Of a stretch of DNA of 64,000 nt, positions 37,803-47,144 are shown one piece after another. Positions within the stretch are counted from its first letter, which is position 1, and every line of letters starts with the position of its first letter. The position numbers and the translations under genes are program-made. This stretch comes from Sedimentibacter hydroxybenzoicus DSM 7310. Its GTDB lineage: Bacteria > Bacillota > Clostridia > Tissierellales > Sedimentibacteraceae. The stretch is taken from contig NZ_JACBNQ010000004.1 of assembly GCF_013403245.1 (NCBI RefSeq), positions 62,001 to 126,000 on the forward strand, read 5' to 3'. Below the pieces are notes generated by a model. It worked only from the letters and a program-made list of their open reading frames with translations, was not told the DNA's origin and made no database searches.

Positions 37803-38690
37803 ATGAAAATAAGACATCTGCGTATTTTTAAAATGGTATGTGAAGAAGAAAGTATTACAAAGGCGGCAGAAAGGCTGTTCATGACACAACCGGCAGTTTC
37901 CAGCGCAATCGGTGAATTAGAAAGTCATTTAGGTGTGTATTTATTTGATAGAATTTCAAGAAGGATTTATTTAAATGAAACAGGCAAATTATTCTTGGCA
38001 AAGGTAATAAAGCTGTTAGAACTGTATGACGGTTTAGAAAGAAATGTTAAAGAGCTGGAAGACAATGCAACTATTAAAATTGGATCGAGTATAACTATAG
38101 CGAACTTTATTTTGCCTGAAGCAATAGTGCAATTTGAAAAAATTTATAAGAATACTCCGACAAAGGTTATAGTCGGAAACGCCAGAAGAATCGAAGACAT
38201 GCTATATAACAATGAAATTGATATAGGCTTAATTGAAGGAATTATCTATAATGAAGAATTAGTAAAAATTCCATTCTCGTCCTACAAATTAGCAATAATA
38301 TGTTCTCCCAGGCATAAATTAGCCTCAGAAGAATCTGTAGATATCAATAAGTTAGTGCAGGAAAGATTATTACTCAGAGAAAAAGGCAGTGCAATCCGTG
38401 ATGTCTTTGACAGTGCATTATTGTTAGATAATTTAAAAGCAAATCCCGAGTGGATAAGTATAAATTCACAAGCTCTTATTCATGCAGTAAAACAAAATTT
38501 AGGAATAAGTGTGTTACCTAAAATTCTGATAGAAGAAGAAATCAACAATGGTGAAATTTTTGAAATAAAGGTAAATGATTTTGAGTTAGTTAATATAAAT
38601 CATATTGTATTTCATAAAGATAAGTTTCAAACAAAGAGCTTTAAAACGTTGATTGAAATAATTGAGAATAAAGTAAATGATAAGACATGA
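37803..38690 (+). CDS. LysR family transcriptional regulator
   Basis: 295 aa: N-terminal winged helix (MKIRHLRIFKMVCEEESITK; LFMTQPAVSSAIGELE) and a periplasmic-binding-protein-like effector domain (about 90-290). Sits between divergent chromate-transporter genes and an oxidoreductase gene; either could be its target. GGGAG before the ATG. Confidence 0.93.
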   Translation: MKIRHLRIFKMVCEEESITKAAERLFMTQPAVSSAIGELESHLGVYLFDRISRRIYLNETGKLFLAKVIKLLELYDGLERNVKELEDNATIKIGSSITIANFILPEAIVQFEKIYKNTPTKVIVGNARRIEDMLYNNEIDIGLIEGIIYNEELVKIPFSSYKLAIICSPRHKLASEESVDINKLVQERLLLREKGSAIRDVFDSALLLDNLKANPEWISINSQALIHAVKQNLGISVLPKILIEEEINNGEIFEIKVNDFELVNINHIVFHKDKFQTKSFKTLIEIIENKVNDKT

Positions 38691-38762
38691 GAGGTAAAAT
38701 ACTTATTGTAAGATGTGTTTGGCTTATGTGAGAAGTGATAATAATAAATCAGGAGGAAGAAT

Positions 38763-39767
38763 ATGAGCATTATAAATAAACCAATGCGTATCAAAAATAC
38801 AGAGCTTCGTAACCGCCTAGTCATGCCGCCGATGGCAACTGCCAAAGCAGAAAACGACGGTAAAGTTACAGAGCAGTTATGTAACTACTACGCTGAAAAA
38901 TCCAATGGAGGATATATTGGGTTGATTATAACAGAGCATAGTTATATAAGTCCGGAAGGAAAGGCAAGTAAAGGACAACTATCCATATCGGATGATGATG
39001 ACATTGCCGGATTAAAAAAATTGGTATCAGCAGTTCATCAAAACAATACAAAAGTGATGGCCCAGATTAATCATGCAGGAGGAGCCGCAATACAAGAAAT
39101 TACAGGACACGAGCCTCTAAGTGCCAGTTCCGTTAAAATTCCGAGACCGACGGCAACAGAAATATTACCTAGAGAAATGGACAGTAAAGATATTGAAAAA
39201 GTTATAGGAGATTTCGCTCGTGCAGCAAGCAGAGCAAAAGAAGCCGGCTTTGACGGTGTGGAAATTCATTCCGCCCATGGCTATTTGTTAAATCAGTTTT
39301 TCTCACCTTTGACAAATAAAAGGGACGATGAATATGCCGGAACTTCAATTTATGGAAGAATAAAGCTGCATATGGAGATCATAAATGCTGTTCGGAAGGT
39401 GGTTGGCAATGATTATCCGGTTGCCTTAAGATTAGGAGCCTGCGATTATATGGACGGCGGGAGTACATTAAATGACAGTGTTTTTGCGGCAAAAGAATTT
39501 GAAAGAGCGGGAATAGATTTATTGGATATATCAGGCGGCTTTTGTGGATATGTACGCCCCGGTGTAAAAGAACAAGGTTACTTCGGTGAGCTGACAGAAG
39601 CAATTAAAAACAATGTTACTATTCCGGTTATATTAACAGGAGGAATTGTGGATATAGGAGCGGCGGAAGCCCTGTTAAACAATAACAAAGCAGATTTAAT
39701 AGGTGTTGGAAGAGCTATACTGAAAGACTCCGAATGGGCAAGAAGAGCCATATCTTCATTGAAATAA
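38763..39767 (+). CDS. NADH:flavin oxidoreductase / old yellow enzyme family
   Basis: 334 aa, a single TIM barrel (no C-terminal Fe-S/NAD domain): LRNRLVMPPMATAKAEN at the N-terminus, GFDGVEIHSAHGYLLNQFFSP with the His/Tyr substrate pair, and VPVILTGG-type FMN phosphate loop (IPVILTGGI). Reduces activated alkenes with FMN. AGGAGG before ATG; probably co-transcribed with the LysR gene 73 bp upstream. Confidence 0.93.
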   Translation: MSIINKPMRIKNTELRNRLVMPPMATAKAENDGKVTEQLCNYYAEKSNGGYIGLIITEHSYISPEGKASKGQLSISDDDDIAGLKKLVSAVHQNNTKVMAQINHAGGAAIQEITGHEPLSASSVKIPRPTATEILPREMDSKDIEKVIGDFARAASRAKEAGFDGVEIHSAHGYLLNQFFSPLTNKRDDEYAGTSIYGRIKLHMEIINAVRKVVGNDYPVALRLGACDYMDGGSTLNDSVFAAKEFERAGIDLLDISGGFCGYVRPGVKEQGYFGELTEAIKNNVTIPVILTGGIVDIGAAEALLNNNKADLIGVGRAILKDSEWARRAISSLK

Positions 39768-39776
39768 GAGTATAAA

Positions 39777-39815
39777 AAAGGTGAAGTACCGGTCTTGTGA
39801 CCTGACTTCACCTTT
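39777..39815. terminator. Bidirectional terminator
   Basis: AAAGGTGAAGT (39777-39787) pairs with ACTTCACCTTT (39805-39815), with an inner GGTC/GACC stem. Lies between the convergent oxidoreductase and chemotaxis genes. Confidence 0.85.
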
Positions 39816-39822
39816 GTGTTAT

Positions 39823-41532
39823 CTATGAAGCTGTTTCTGCTAACCTGAACTGGTTTATTTCATCCATAAGCAGAGCTGCCAGTGTAGATAATTCTCCTGC
39901 GGAAGCGGAACCTTCTTCCGAAGAAGCCGCATTGCTTTGCACAATACCGGAAATTTGTTCTGTGTTGAATGTTATTTGTTCTATTGCTTCTTTTTGATTG
40001 AAAGATCCGTTTTCTATCATAGACATTATCTCACCTACGGAAGATACCTTAATTGAAACATCCTGTAATACCTGGGCAGTCTCTGAAGCTATATGAGTGC
40101 CGTTTTCAACAGCTGCCACGGTGTCAAAGGTTAGTTGCGCCGTCTCTTTTGCCGCTTCACCTGACCTTACTGCAAGATTTCTTACTTCTTCTGCCACTAC
40201 CGCAAAACCTTTCCCCACCTCACCTGCACGTGCTGCTTCTATGGAAGCATTTAAAGCAAGAATATTTGTCTGGAAGGCAATATCATCAATTATCTTTGTA
40301 ATACCTGATATTTTTGTGGCAAATTCCTCTATTTTTTCCATGGCTTTAAGCATTTCAGACATATGTATGTTACTTTCTTTAATTCCGTTTTCTGCTTGCT
40401 CTGTATATTTTGATGCTTTTTCCACGTGAGATGCATTTTCATTTGCTTCTTTTAGAACTTCAGCAATAGAATTATTCAATTCCTGAACTGATGATGCTTG
40501 CTCTGTGGCACCGGAAGCAATATTAAGACTTGCACTTGCTACTTCCTTAACACCTGCATTTAACTGCTCAGCTATATTGTTAAAGCTCCCCAATAAATTA
40601 TTTAAATTTCCTATGGTTTTATTAAGTGATAACATCATTACATCTTTATCGGAGCGAGGAATGGTACTAACGGTCAGGTTGCCTACCTCTATAGCTTCTA
40701 CGATTTTTACCTGTTCCCGGATTCCATGTATCATGTTGTTAAAATCTTTTGCTAATTGACCAATTTCATCTTCACTGTCGATTTCAACCAGAACATCTAC
40801 ATTTCCCACAGCGATTTCATTTGTGGCCTTAACCAATTTTTCTACTTGTCCGGCAATCATTTTGTCCAATGTTTTTACTAAATATAGCAGCCAGAATACT
40901 GCAAAAATAACAAATAGAATGCCTGTGGCATATGTTATAATTGCTACCCTTTGGGATTCCAGCATAGCATTTTCTATGTACCCCTTATTCAACTCCTCAA
41001 TTTGTGTCAGATAACCATACATAATATCATTAAGCTCTATGTCTGAAAGTAAATGCTCAAGGGCAGCGGATGAGTTCTTTTGTTCTGCATAATTCTTTAG
41101 TGTTTCTTTGTAATTTGCATAATCACCAAAATATAAAGATTTTATTTTCTCAAAAATTTCATTACTTTCTTGAGTTTTAATTGTGGCTTCATATACATCA
41201 AAGTTTTCCTTCATCATTATTTGCAAATCATCTAATTCTTCAACATAATTTATGGTTGCGGAGCTGACCGCATCCGCTCCGTCGTGTTTCACAGTTGCGG
41301 AGCTGATTACATCCATAGTAGCAATATCTCTTGAAACGGTACGCTCGTATTGGTATATTTCACGTATTCTGCCTATGGCATTTGATGCTGTGTAATTTTT
41401 GGTATAAATTGATTCAAGCCGTGCATTTGTCATAATAATACAATAAAATGCTACGGAACACATAATTAAAAGCAATACCCCAAGAGAGCCTAAGCTTACT
41501 AATAATTTTTTGCGTATTTTGTAATTTTTCAT
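39823..41532 (-). CDS. Methyl-accepting chemotaxis protein
   Basis: 569 aa: helix 9-31, four-helix-bundle ligand domain (35-195), helix about 200-222, HAMP (about 225-275), and signalling domain with the conserved hairpin DIAFQTNILALNASIEAARA and VVAEEVRNLAVRS. Conserved methylation-type helices flank it. A 39-bp near-duplication encodes DVISSATVKHDGA / DAVSSATINYVEE in the ligand domain. GGAGGAG before the ATG; single gene. Confidence 0.94.
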   Translation of the reverse strand: MKNYKIRKKLLVSLGSLGVLLLIMCSVAFYCIIMTNARLESIYTKNYTASNAIGRIREIYQYERTVSRDIATMDVISSATVKHDGADAVSSATINYVEELDDLQIMMKENFDVYEATIKTQESNEIFEKIKSLYFGDYANYKETLKNYAEQKNSSAALEHLLSDIELNDIMYGYLTQIEELNKGYIENAMLESQRVAIITYATGILFVIFAVFWLLYLVKTLDKMIAGQVEKLVKATNEIAVGNVDVLVEIDSEDEIGQLAKDFNNMIHGIREQVKIVEAIEVGNLTVSTIPRSDKDVMMLSLNKTIGNLNNLLGSFNNIAEQLNAGVKEVASASLNIASGATEQASSVQELNNSIAEVLKEANENASHVEKASKYTEQAENGIKESNIHMSEMLKAMEKIEEFATKISGITKIIDDIAFQTNILALNASIEAARAGEVGKGFAVVAEEVRNLAVRSGEAAKETAQLTFDTVAAVENGTHIASETAQVLQDVSIKVSSVGEIMSMIENGSFNQKEAIEQITFNTEQISGIVQSNAASSEEGSASAGELSTLAALLMDEINQFRLAETAS

Positions 41533-41739
41533 TCAATCTCCTCCTCAAGATCTCCTCATAATTGAATAATTGAAATTAGCTACGTTAATAATCGACCTTA
41601 AAATAAGTTAGTTGAGCCTTTATTTCAATCTGATGGATATAAAATTAAGATTATTGATATAAAATTGTGATAATTTTTACAAAGTAAAATTGACAAATAA
41701 TGCTAGCGTACATATAATCGTATTCGAGGTGAATTTATT

Positions 41740-43902
41740 ATGTTAAATGATGATAAAATACATGAAATATTAAATAATTTTTATAAAGCTACCGAAATAG
41801 GTATTTTATTCTTTGACACGGAACTTAATATTACTTCGTGCTTGCCTTCGAAGAATATTGTCAATAATTTTATTGGATTAGGCTTAAACAGGATAACTTC
41901 ATTTTTAACAAAAGAATTTTCATCTTTATCAATTAAACAAAATATGTTTTATACATTTTCTTTAGAATCTAACCTTGTTTGCAATGTTAGGTTTCTTTAT
42001 AACGACAATAGATATGTTGGCGCTTTCGTTACACAATTTGTCTTTATTAATAAGCTGTATTCATACGAGGTGGAAAAGCTTCTTGACTCCATGAATCTTT
42101 CGACAGAAAAAAGGAAGACAATGAGGTCCTTGCTTTTGAAAGTTCCTGTAGTGCCTTATGACAGAATAATGCCTATGGGAATGGTACTTAATAGTTTAAT
42201 AAGTGCTTTTTCTTCCGAAGGAACACCGAGGCAGGTTCTGAAAGGCAAAGATGATGTCAACCCTGAAATCGAATTTAGTATTGTGAAACCTAATAACCGT
42301 GCCGATATAATCAAAGATGCCGTAACAAGACACAGTACATTTTCAAATTACGTAACAATTAAGGAATGTATTCAAAGAGGTGATACTGAAGCGTTGCTAA
42401 GCCTTGTAAATGAAATTAATGCAGGAAGCATACCTATGGATCAGCTTCAGGATAAAAGCTATATACGTTCACTTAAGAATAATTTAATTAAGGTTTGTGC
42501 CATGAGCTGCTATGCTGCGATTGAGGCTAATGCTCCTTATTACAAAACATTAGATCTTGCGGATAAGATTATTCGTCAGATGGAAATCCTTGACAATATT
42601 AACGATATATATGAATTGATGAAAAGTACAATGGTAAGGTTTACTGAAATCGTGGCATCCAGTCGGAAAATATCTTATACAAAACCTATACGGCAGGTAA
42701 TTGAATATATAGAAGCACACTACACAGAAAAAATAACGTTAGACAAGCTTGCAAAACATACTGATCTCAGCCCTGCATATCTCTCAAATATGATTAAAAA
42801 AGAGACAGGATTCAACCTGATGGACAATATAAACAAAATAAGAGTCGAGCAGAGCAAAAAACTGCTGCTTAATACAAATTTAAGCATTCTTGAGATTACT
42901 TTAAGGGTAGGTTTTAGTTATCAGAATCATTTTGCAACAATTTTCAAAAAGTTTACAGGTGTTGTACCGTCGGATTTCAGAAATACGGCTTGTATGAATA
43001 CAGAATCAAAGTCCGATAAAGATTCTGCCGATGAGTTTCTTCCTGTTGTTTTCGAAAATCTTAGCGATAAACAGTCAATATGTAACGAATTATATGATAT
43101 AGTGCGAATTGTTGATCCAATAAAGCATATGTCATGGGTTATATCTAACGATAATGAGAGTGTTTTTTCAGGAACTTGTTATGATTTCTGGGGTAGGAAT
43201 GAATCATGCAAAAACTGTATTTCTACCATGGCTTATATAATGAATGACACATTTATGAAAATCGATCATCAGAATAATAGTAATTTTTTTACAGTGATAG
43301 CCACCCCGAAAATCGTAGGTAAAAAGATATATGTTATAGAATTCTTGAAAAAGGTTACATATAATAATGTTGATATCGGATTTAATACAGATAATTTTAA
43401 AATACAGGATTTTATTGATAATAGTACATTTTTCAGGGACGAGCTTACAGGGCTTTACTGCAGACAATTTATAGACGAAAAATTGCCTGTTTGTTTGCGC
43501 AGAAGCAGTCATGAAAAAATGCCATTTTCCATAGTTCTATCAATAATCTACAGTTATGATTTGCTGAGTAATCAATATAGTTACAATATTGATGATGAGA
43601 TAATGCGTGAGTATGCTCAATTGATTATCAGTTCTTTAGAAAACCATGATGATTGGACAGGACGGTATATGGGGAATATTCTCATAACAGTGCTTAACAA
43701 TTCTGATTTTGAGAAAGCAAATCATATGGCTGAAATAATTGATAATAAGTTCAGAAATAATTTGCTTAAAGAAGACAAAAATAATGTCCGAATTTTAGCA
43801 AATTATTCAGTTGCTTCTATTTCAGATGATATACATGATTATGAATCTCTAATAAATATGGCTATAATGAATTTACATGATAAAATGAAGAATACTTTAT
43901 AG
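41740..43902 (+). CDS. AraC-type regulator fused to Cys-rich PAS and degenerate GGDEF domain
   Basis: 720 aa. Residues 1-135: unknown sensor-like region; 140-310: helical region; 315-415: AraC double HTH (ITLDKLAKHTDLSPAYLSNM; ILEITLRVGFSYQNHFATIF); 445-540: PAS-like segment with GTCYDFWGRNESCKNCIS (Cys480, 490, 493); 560-715: GGDEF-like fold, recognised by FFRDELTGLYCRQFID. At the active-site loop it has GRYMGN (641-646) instead of RYGGDEF, so cyclase activity is not expected. It lies 71 bp before an EAL-HDOD gene, suggesting a link to c-di-GMP or a pseudo-signalling role. Confidence 0.85.
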   Translation: MLNDDKIHEILNNFYKATEIGILFFDTELNITSCLPSKNIVNNFIGLGLNRITSFLTKEFSSLSIKQNMFYTFSLESNLVCNVRFLYNDNRYVGAFVTQFVFINKLYSYEVEKLLDSMNLSTEKRKTMRSLLLKVPVVPYDRIMPMGMVLNSLISAFSSEGTPRQVLKGKDDVNPEIEFSIVKPNNRADIIKDAVTRHSTFSNYVTIKECIQRGDTEALLSLVNEINAGSIPMDQLQDKSYIRSLKNNLIKVCAMSCYAAIEANAPYYKTLDLADKIIRQMEILDNINDIYELMKSTMVRFTEIVASSRKISYTKPIRQVIEYIEAHYTEKITLDKLAKHTDLSPAYLSNMIKKETGFNLMDNINKIRVEQSKKLLLNTNLSILEITLRVGFSYQNHFATIFKKFTGVVPSDFRNTACMNTESKSDKDSADEFLPVVFENLSDKQSICNELYDIVRIVDPIKHMSWVISNDNESVFSGTCYDFWGRNESCKNCISTMAYIMNDTFMKIDHQNNSNFFTVIATPKIVGKKIYVIEFLKKVTYNNVDIGFNTDNFKIQDFIDNSTFFRDELTGLYCRQFIDEKLPVCLRRSSHEKMPFSIVLSIIYSYDLLSNQYSYNIDDEIMREYAQLIISSLENHDDWTGRYMGNILITVLNNSDFEKANHMAEIIDNKFRNNLLKEDKNNVRILANYSVASISDDIHDYESLINMAIMNLHDKMKNTL

Positions 43903-43973
43903 ATGTTTATATGCTTGAATGATGGGTAACTATATTTAAGGTATATAGAAACTAAAGGTGAGGAAAAGATATA

Positions 43974-45176
43974 ATGGATATTTATGTAGGACGACAGCCT
44001 ATTTTTGACAGAAATATGAATGTTTTTGCATACGAATTGCTCTATCGAAGGAGTATGAACAATTTTTTTGAAGGAGTTGATGATAATAAGGCAACAGCCG
44101 AGTTAATCAACAATTACTTTTTGTCAATGCATTCGGCTGAACTTACGAGCGGAACTAAGGCTTTTATTAATTTTTCTCAGGACATGCTCTTAATGGAGAT
44201 TCCATTATTGTTACCCGTAGATACAACAGTTGTTGAAGTTTTAGAAAGAGTGGAAATAAATGAGGATATAATTGCTGCATGCACAAAGTTAAGAGACAAC
44301 GGTTATTTAATAGCGCTTGATGATTTTGTCTTTAACGAATCGTATCTTCCTCTGATGGAAATTGCTCATATAATTAAAATAGAGTTTTCAGCCGTTGACC
44401 ACGAAACACAACGAAAATTAATAAAGAAGTATAAAAATAAAATCAAGTTTTTAGCTGAAAAGGTAGAAACCAGAGAAGAATATATGATAGCTTTAGGTAT
44501 GGGATACGATTATTTTCAGGGTTATTTTTTCAGTAAACCCGTAATTGTTAAGGGCAAAGAGATAGGAAGCCTGAATAACAGCTTGATTAGAATTATGAAT
44601 GAATTAAATAAGAAAGAACCGGATTATCAAAAAATTTCACAGATAATAGAAACTGATATTGGACTTTCCTATAAATTATTAAAGCTTGCCAATTCTGCCT
44701 TCTTTGGAACGAGGAATCAAATATTGTCTATTAAACAGGCGTTAGTTCAATTAGGTTTAATTGAAATTAAGAAATGGGTTTATCTTATGATGCTCAAGGA
44801 TATACAGATTATAGAAAATAAAGAATTAATAAGAAACTGTTTTATAAGAGCAAAATTCATGGAGCTTTTAGCATTGGAGACGGGAAAAACGGATAGGCAA
44901 TCTGAATATTTTATGACGGGAATGTTCTCTTCAATTAATGTTCTTCTTAATAGGGATATGAATGAAATAGTGAAGGAGCTTTGTCTGGCTGATGATGTTA
45001 AAGATGCCTTGTTAGGTGTGGATAATGAAATAAAAAGGTTATTAGACATTGTGATCAATTACGAATTATTAAAATTTAATGCTTTAGATAATAGCAAGGA
45101 TTATTTTATAACACGAGAAAATCTTTCCTTTGTTTACATTGACGCACTGAAATGGGTAATGAAATTAGATTATTAA
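43974..45176 (+). CDS. EAL-HDOD signalling protein (YuxH-like)
   Basis: 400 aa: N-terminal EAL-like domain (MDIYVGRQPIFDRNMNVFAY; YELLYR) in which the EAL triplet is replaced, as usual for the YuxH group, so probably a c-di-GMP-independent or binding-only domain; C-terminal HDOD domain (about 205-400; QIIETDIGLSYKLLKLANSA). No catalytic HD pair is visible. GGTGAGG before the ATG; probably co-transcribed with the AraC fusion upstream. Confidence 0.88.
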   Translation: MDIYVGRQPIFDRNMNVFAYELLYRRSMNNFFEGVDDNKATAELINNYFLSMHSAELTSGTKAFINFSQDMLLMEIPLLLPVDTTVVEVLERVEINEDIIAACTKLRDNGYLIALDDFVFNESYLPLMEIAHIIKIEFSAVDHETQRKLIKKYKNKIKFLAEKVETREEYMIALGMGYDYFQGYFFSKPVIVKGKEIGSLNNSLIRIMNELNKKEPDYQKISQIIETDIGLSYKLLKLANSAFFGTRNQILSIKQALVQLGLIEIKKWVYLMMLKDIQIIENKELIRNCFIRAKFMELLALETGKTDRQSEYFMTGMFSSINVLLNRDMNEIVKELCLADDVKDALLGVDNEIKRLLDIVINYELLKFNALDNSKDYFITRENLSFVYIDALKWVMKLDY

Positions 45177-45278
45177 TTATCAGAGGATAGCTTGTGTGTT
45201 TCTTTGAATCTTGTGATAAGTGAAATTGTATTTTACCATACTATGGATTGTTTTACGAAAACTAAAGGAATATTTATA

Positions 45279-45307
45279 TTGACGTAAATAACGTAAGATG
45301 ATATACT
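45279..45307 (+). promoter_or_regulatory. Promoter upstream of the nickel/lar operon or a small RNA
   Basis: TTGACG (45279-45284), 17 bp, TATACT (45302-45307). The spacer holds a partial dyad, TTGACGT...AACGTAA. Transcription would begin near 45314, 223 bases before the first start codon, and meet the terminator at 45420-45468. Confidence 0.55.
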
Positions 45308-45419
45308 TCTTTTTGAAATAATATGTATAAGAAATACATAATAATAGACAAAATGTCTAGCCATATATTAGTAAGTTGACGTATCACTAAATGAAATTTC
45401 ATAAGTATAATCATAGTAG

Positions 45420-45468
45420 GAAACTATAGAAAGAAGTTCGAAAACTCTTCTATGGTTTTCTTTTTTTT
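45420..45468 (+). terminator. Leader terminator / attenuator before the nickel-lar operon
   Basis: A long stem with three small bulges: 45420-45436 (GAAACTATAG...) pairs with 45445-45460 (...CTATGGTTTTC), followed by eight T residues. It could end the upstream EAL-HDOD transcript, end a roughly 150-nt small RNA, or be a conditional attenuator of the operon. Confidence 0.75.
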
Positions 45469-45536
45469 GAAATGATGAATTAAGTGAGTCAAGACATTAT
45501 ATTGACATAACAGACAGAGAGGAGATATAGAGGGTT

Positions 45537-47144
45537 ATGACAAAACAAAGAATTAATATTATTTTGATGATGGTTATGATTATATTGCTTATTTCGGGGT
45601 GCAAAGATGAAAATACAGAAACACCGGACTTTTCTTCGGAAATAAGAGATAGCGTGGTGGTAGTAATGGGTGTAACATCAGAGCCTGAGGCAGGCTTTGA
45701 CCCTGCGTATGGCTGGGGAGCCGGTGAGCACGTACATGAGCCTTTGATTCAGAGTACCCTTACGGTTACCGGTAAGGATTTAAGCATTGGATACGATCTT
45801 GCAACGTCAATGGAGGTAAGTGATGATGGATTGAACTGGGTTGTAAAAGTTCGTGATGATGTTTCATTTACCGACGGCGAAAAGCTGACAGCAGAGGATG
45901 TAGCATTTACTTACAACACCTTAAAGAGTACAAGCTCTGTTAATGATTTTACGATGCTGGACAGAGCAGAGGCAGCGGATGGTACAACTGTAGTATTCCA
46001 TATGAACAGACCATATTCCATATGGCCATATACCATGGCAACAGTTGGAATTGTGCCGGAACACAGTTATGGACCGAATTACGGAGAGAACCCTGTGGGT
46101 TCGGGAAGGTATGTATTGAAACAATGGGACAGAGGTCAGCAGGTGATTTTGGAAGCCAACTCAAATTATTACGGAGAAGCACCTAATATTAAAAAAGTTA
46201 CCATACTTTTTATGGAAGAGGATGGTGCTTTGGCTGCCATAAGAGCAGGACAGGCAGATCTGGCTTATACGGCAGCCCCTTATGCAAATATGAACATACC
46301 CGGTTATGAGCTTTTATCCTTTCAGACAGTGGACAACAGGGGTTTTAATCTTCCGGCAATTCCATCGGGAAGCGTTTCAGCAGACGGGGTTCCTGTTGGA
46401 AATGATTTTACATGTGACGTAAAAGTCAGAAGAGCAATTAATATGGGAATAAACCGTGAAGAAATGATTGAAAATGTACTGAACGGATATGGAAGTCCCG
46501 CATACAGCGTTTGTGACAAAATGCCATGGTATGAGCCGTCTTCTAAAGCAGAATATAACCAGTCAGGTGCAAATGCACTGCTTGATGAAGCGGGATGGCT
46601 GAAAGGTGCGGATGGAATACGAGAAAAAGACGGAAAAAGGGCAGAGCTTCTGTTGCTTTATCCGGCCAGCGACTCTGTACGCCAGGCTCTCGCGGCAGAT
46701 ACGGTGAATCAGTTAAAGAAACTGGGAATTGACGGGCAGATACAAGGAGTAGGTTGGGATACAGCTTATGATTCTGCTCAGTCCAACCCACTTGTTTGGG
46801 GTTGGGGAGCTCATACTCCCATGGAATTTTATAATATTTATCATACTATGAAGGATACCGGACTTGCGGCTTATTCGCCATATGCCAATGTCCGTGTGGA
46901 CCGGTACATGGATGAAGCATTGGCTGAAAAGGATATGGGAAAATCCAATGAGCTCTGGAGAAAGGCACAGTGGGATGGAGAAACCGGAATCACTCATGAA
47001 GGAGATATCCCATGGGTATGGCTGGTAAATATTGATCATTTATATTGGTCAAGGGAAGACCTCAATGTTGCAGAGCAGAAGATCCATCCTCATGGACATG
47101 GATGGTCGATTGTCAATAACGTAGATCAATGGGGATGGGAATGA
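45537..47144 (+). CDS. nikA: Nickel/peptide-type ABC substrate-binding lipoprotein
   Basis: 535-aa family-5 (DppA/NikA-type) lipoprotein: lipobox ISGC near residue 21 and the family segment LTAEDVAFTYNTLKS. The C-terminus carries HPHGHGW, and the gene heads an operon that continues into larB, larC and larE, so nickel (possibly as a chelate) is the likely ligand rather than peptide. The gene symbol rests on this context. ATG 45537 follows GGAGATATAGAGGG. Confidence 0.8.
   Translation: MTKQRINIILMMVMIILLISGCKDENTETPDFSSEIRDSVVVVMGVTSEPEAGFDPAYGWGAGEHVHEPLIQSTLTVTGKDLSIGYDLATSMEVSDDGLNWVVKVRDDVSFTDGEKLTAEDVAFTYNTLKSTSSVNDFTMLDRAEAADGTTVVFHMNRPYSIWPYTMATVGIVPEHSYGPNYGENPVGSGRYVLKQWDRGQQVILEANSNYYGEAPNIKKVTILFMEEDGALAAIRAGQADLAYTAAPYANMNIPGYELLSFQTVDNRGFNLPAIPSGSVSADGVPVGNDFTCDVKVRRAINMGINREEMIENVLNGYGSPAYSVCDKMPWYEPSSKAEYNQSGANALLDEAGWLKGADGIREKDGKRAELLLLYPASDSVRQALAADTVNQLKKLGIDGQIQGVGWDTAYDSAQSNPLVWGWGAHTPMEFYNIYHTMKDTGLAAYSPYANVRVDRYMDEALAEKDMGKSNELWRKAQWDGETGITHEGDIPWVWLVNIDHLYWSREDLNVAEQKIHPHGHGWSIVNNVDQWGWE

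Noticed and set aside
45314-45468. NiCo or other known metal riboswitch
   Set aside because: The G-rich conserved core expected for NiCo RNAs is absent; only an unassigned leader with terminator can be supported.
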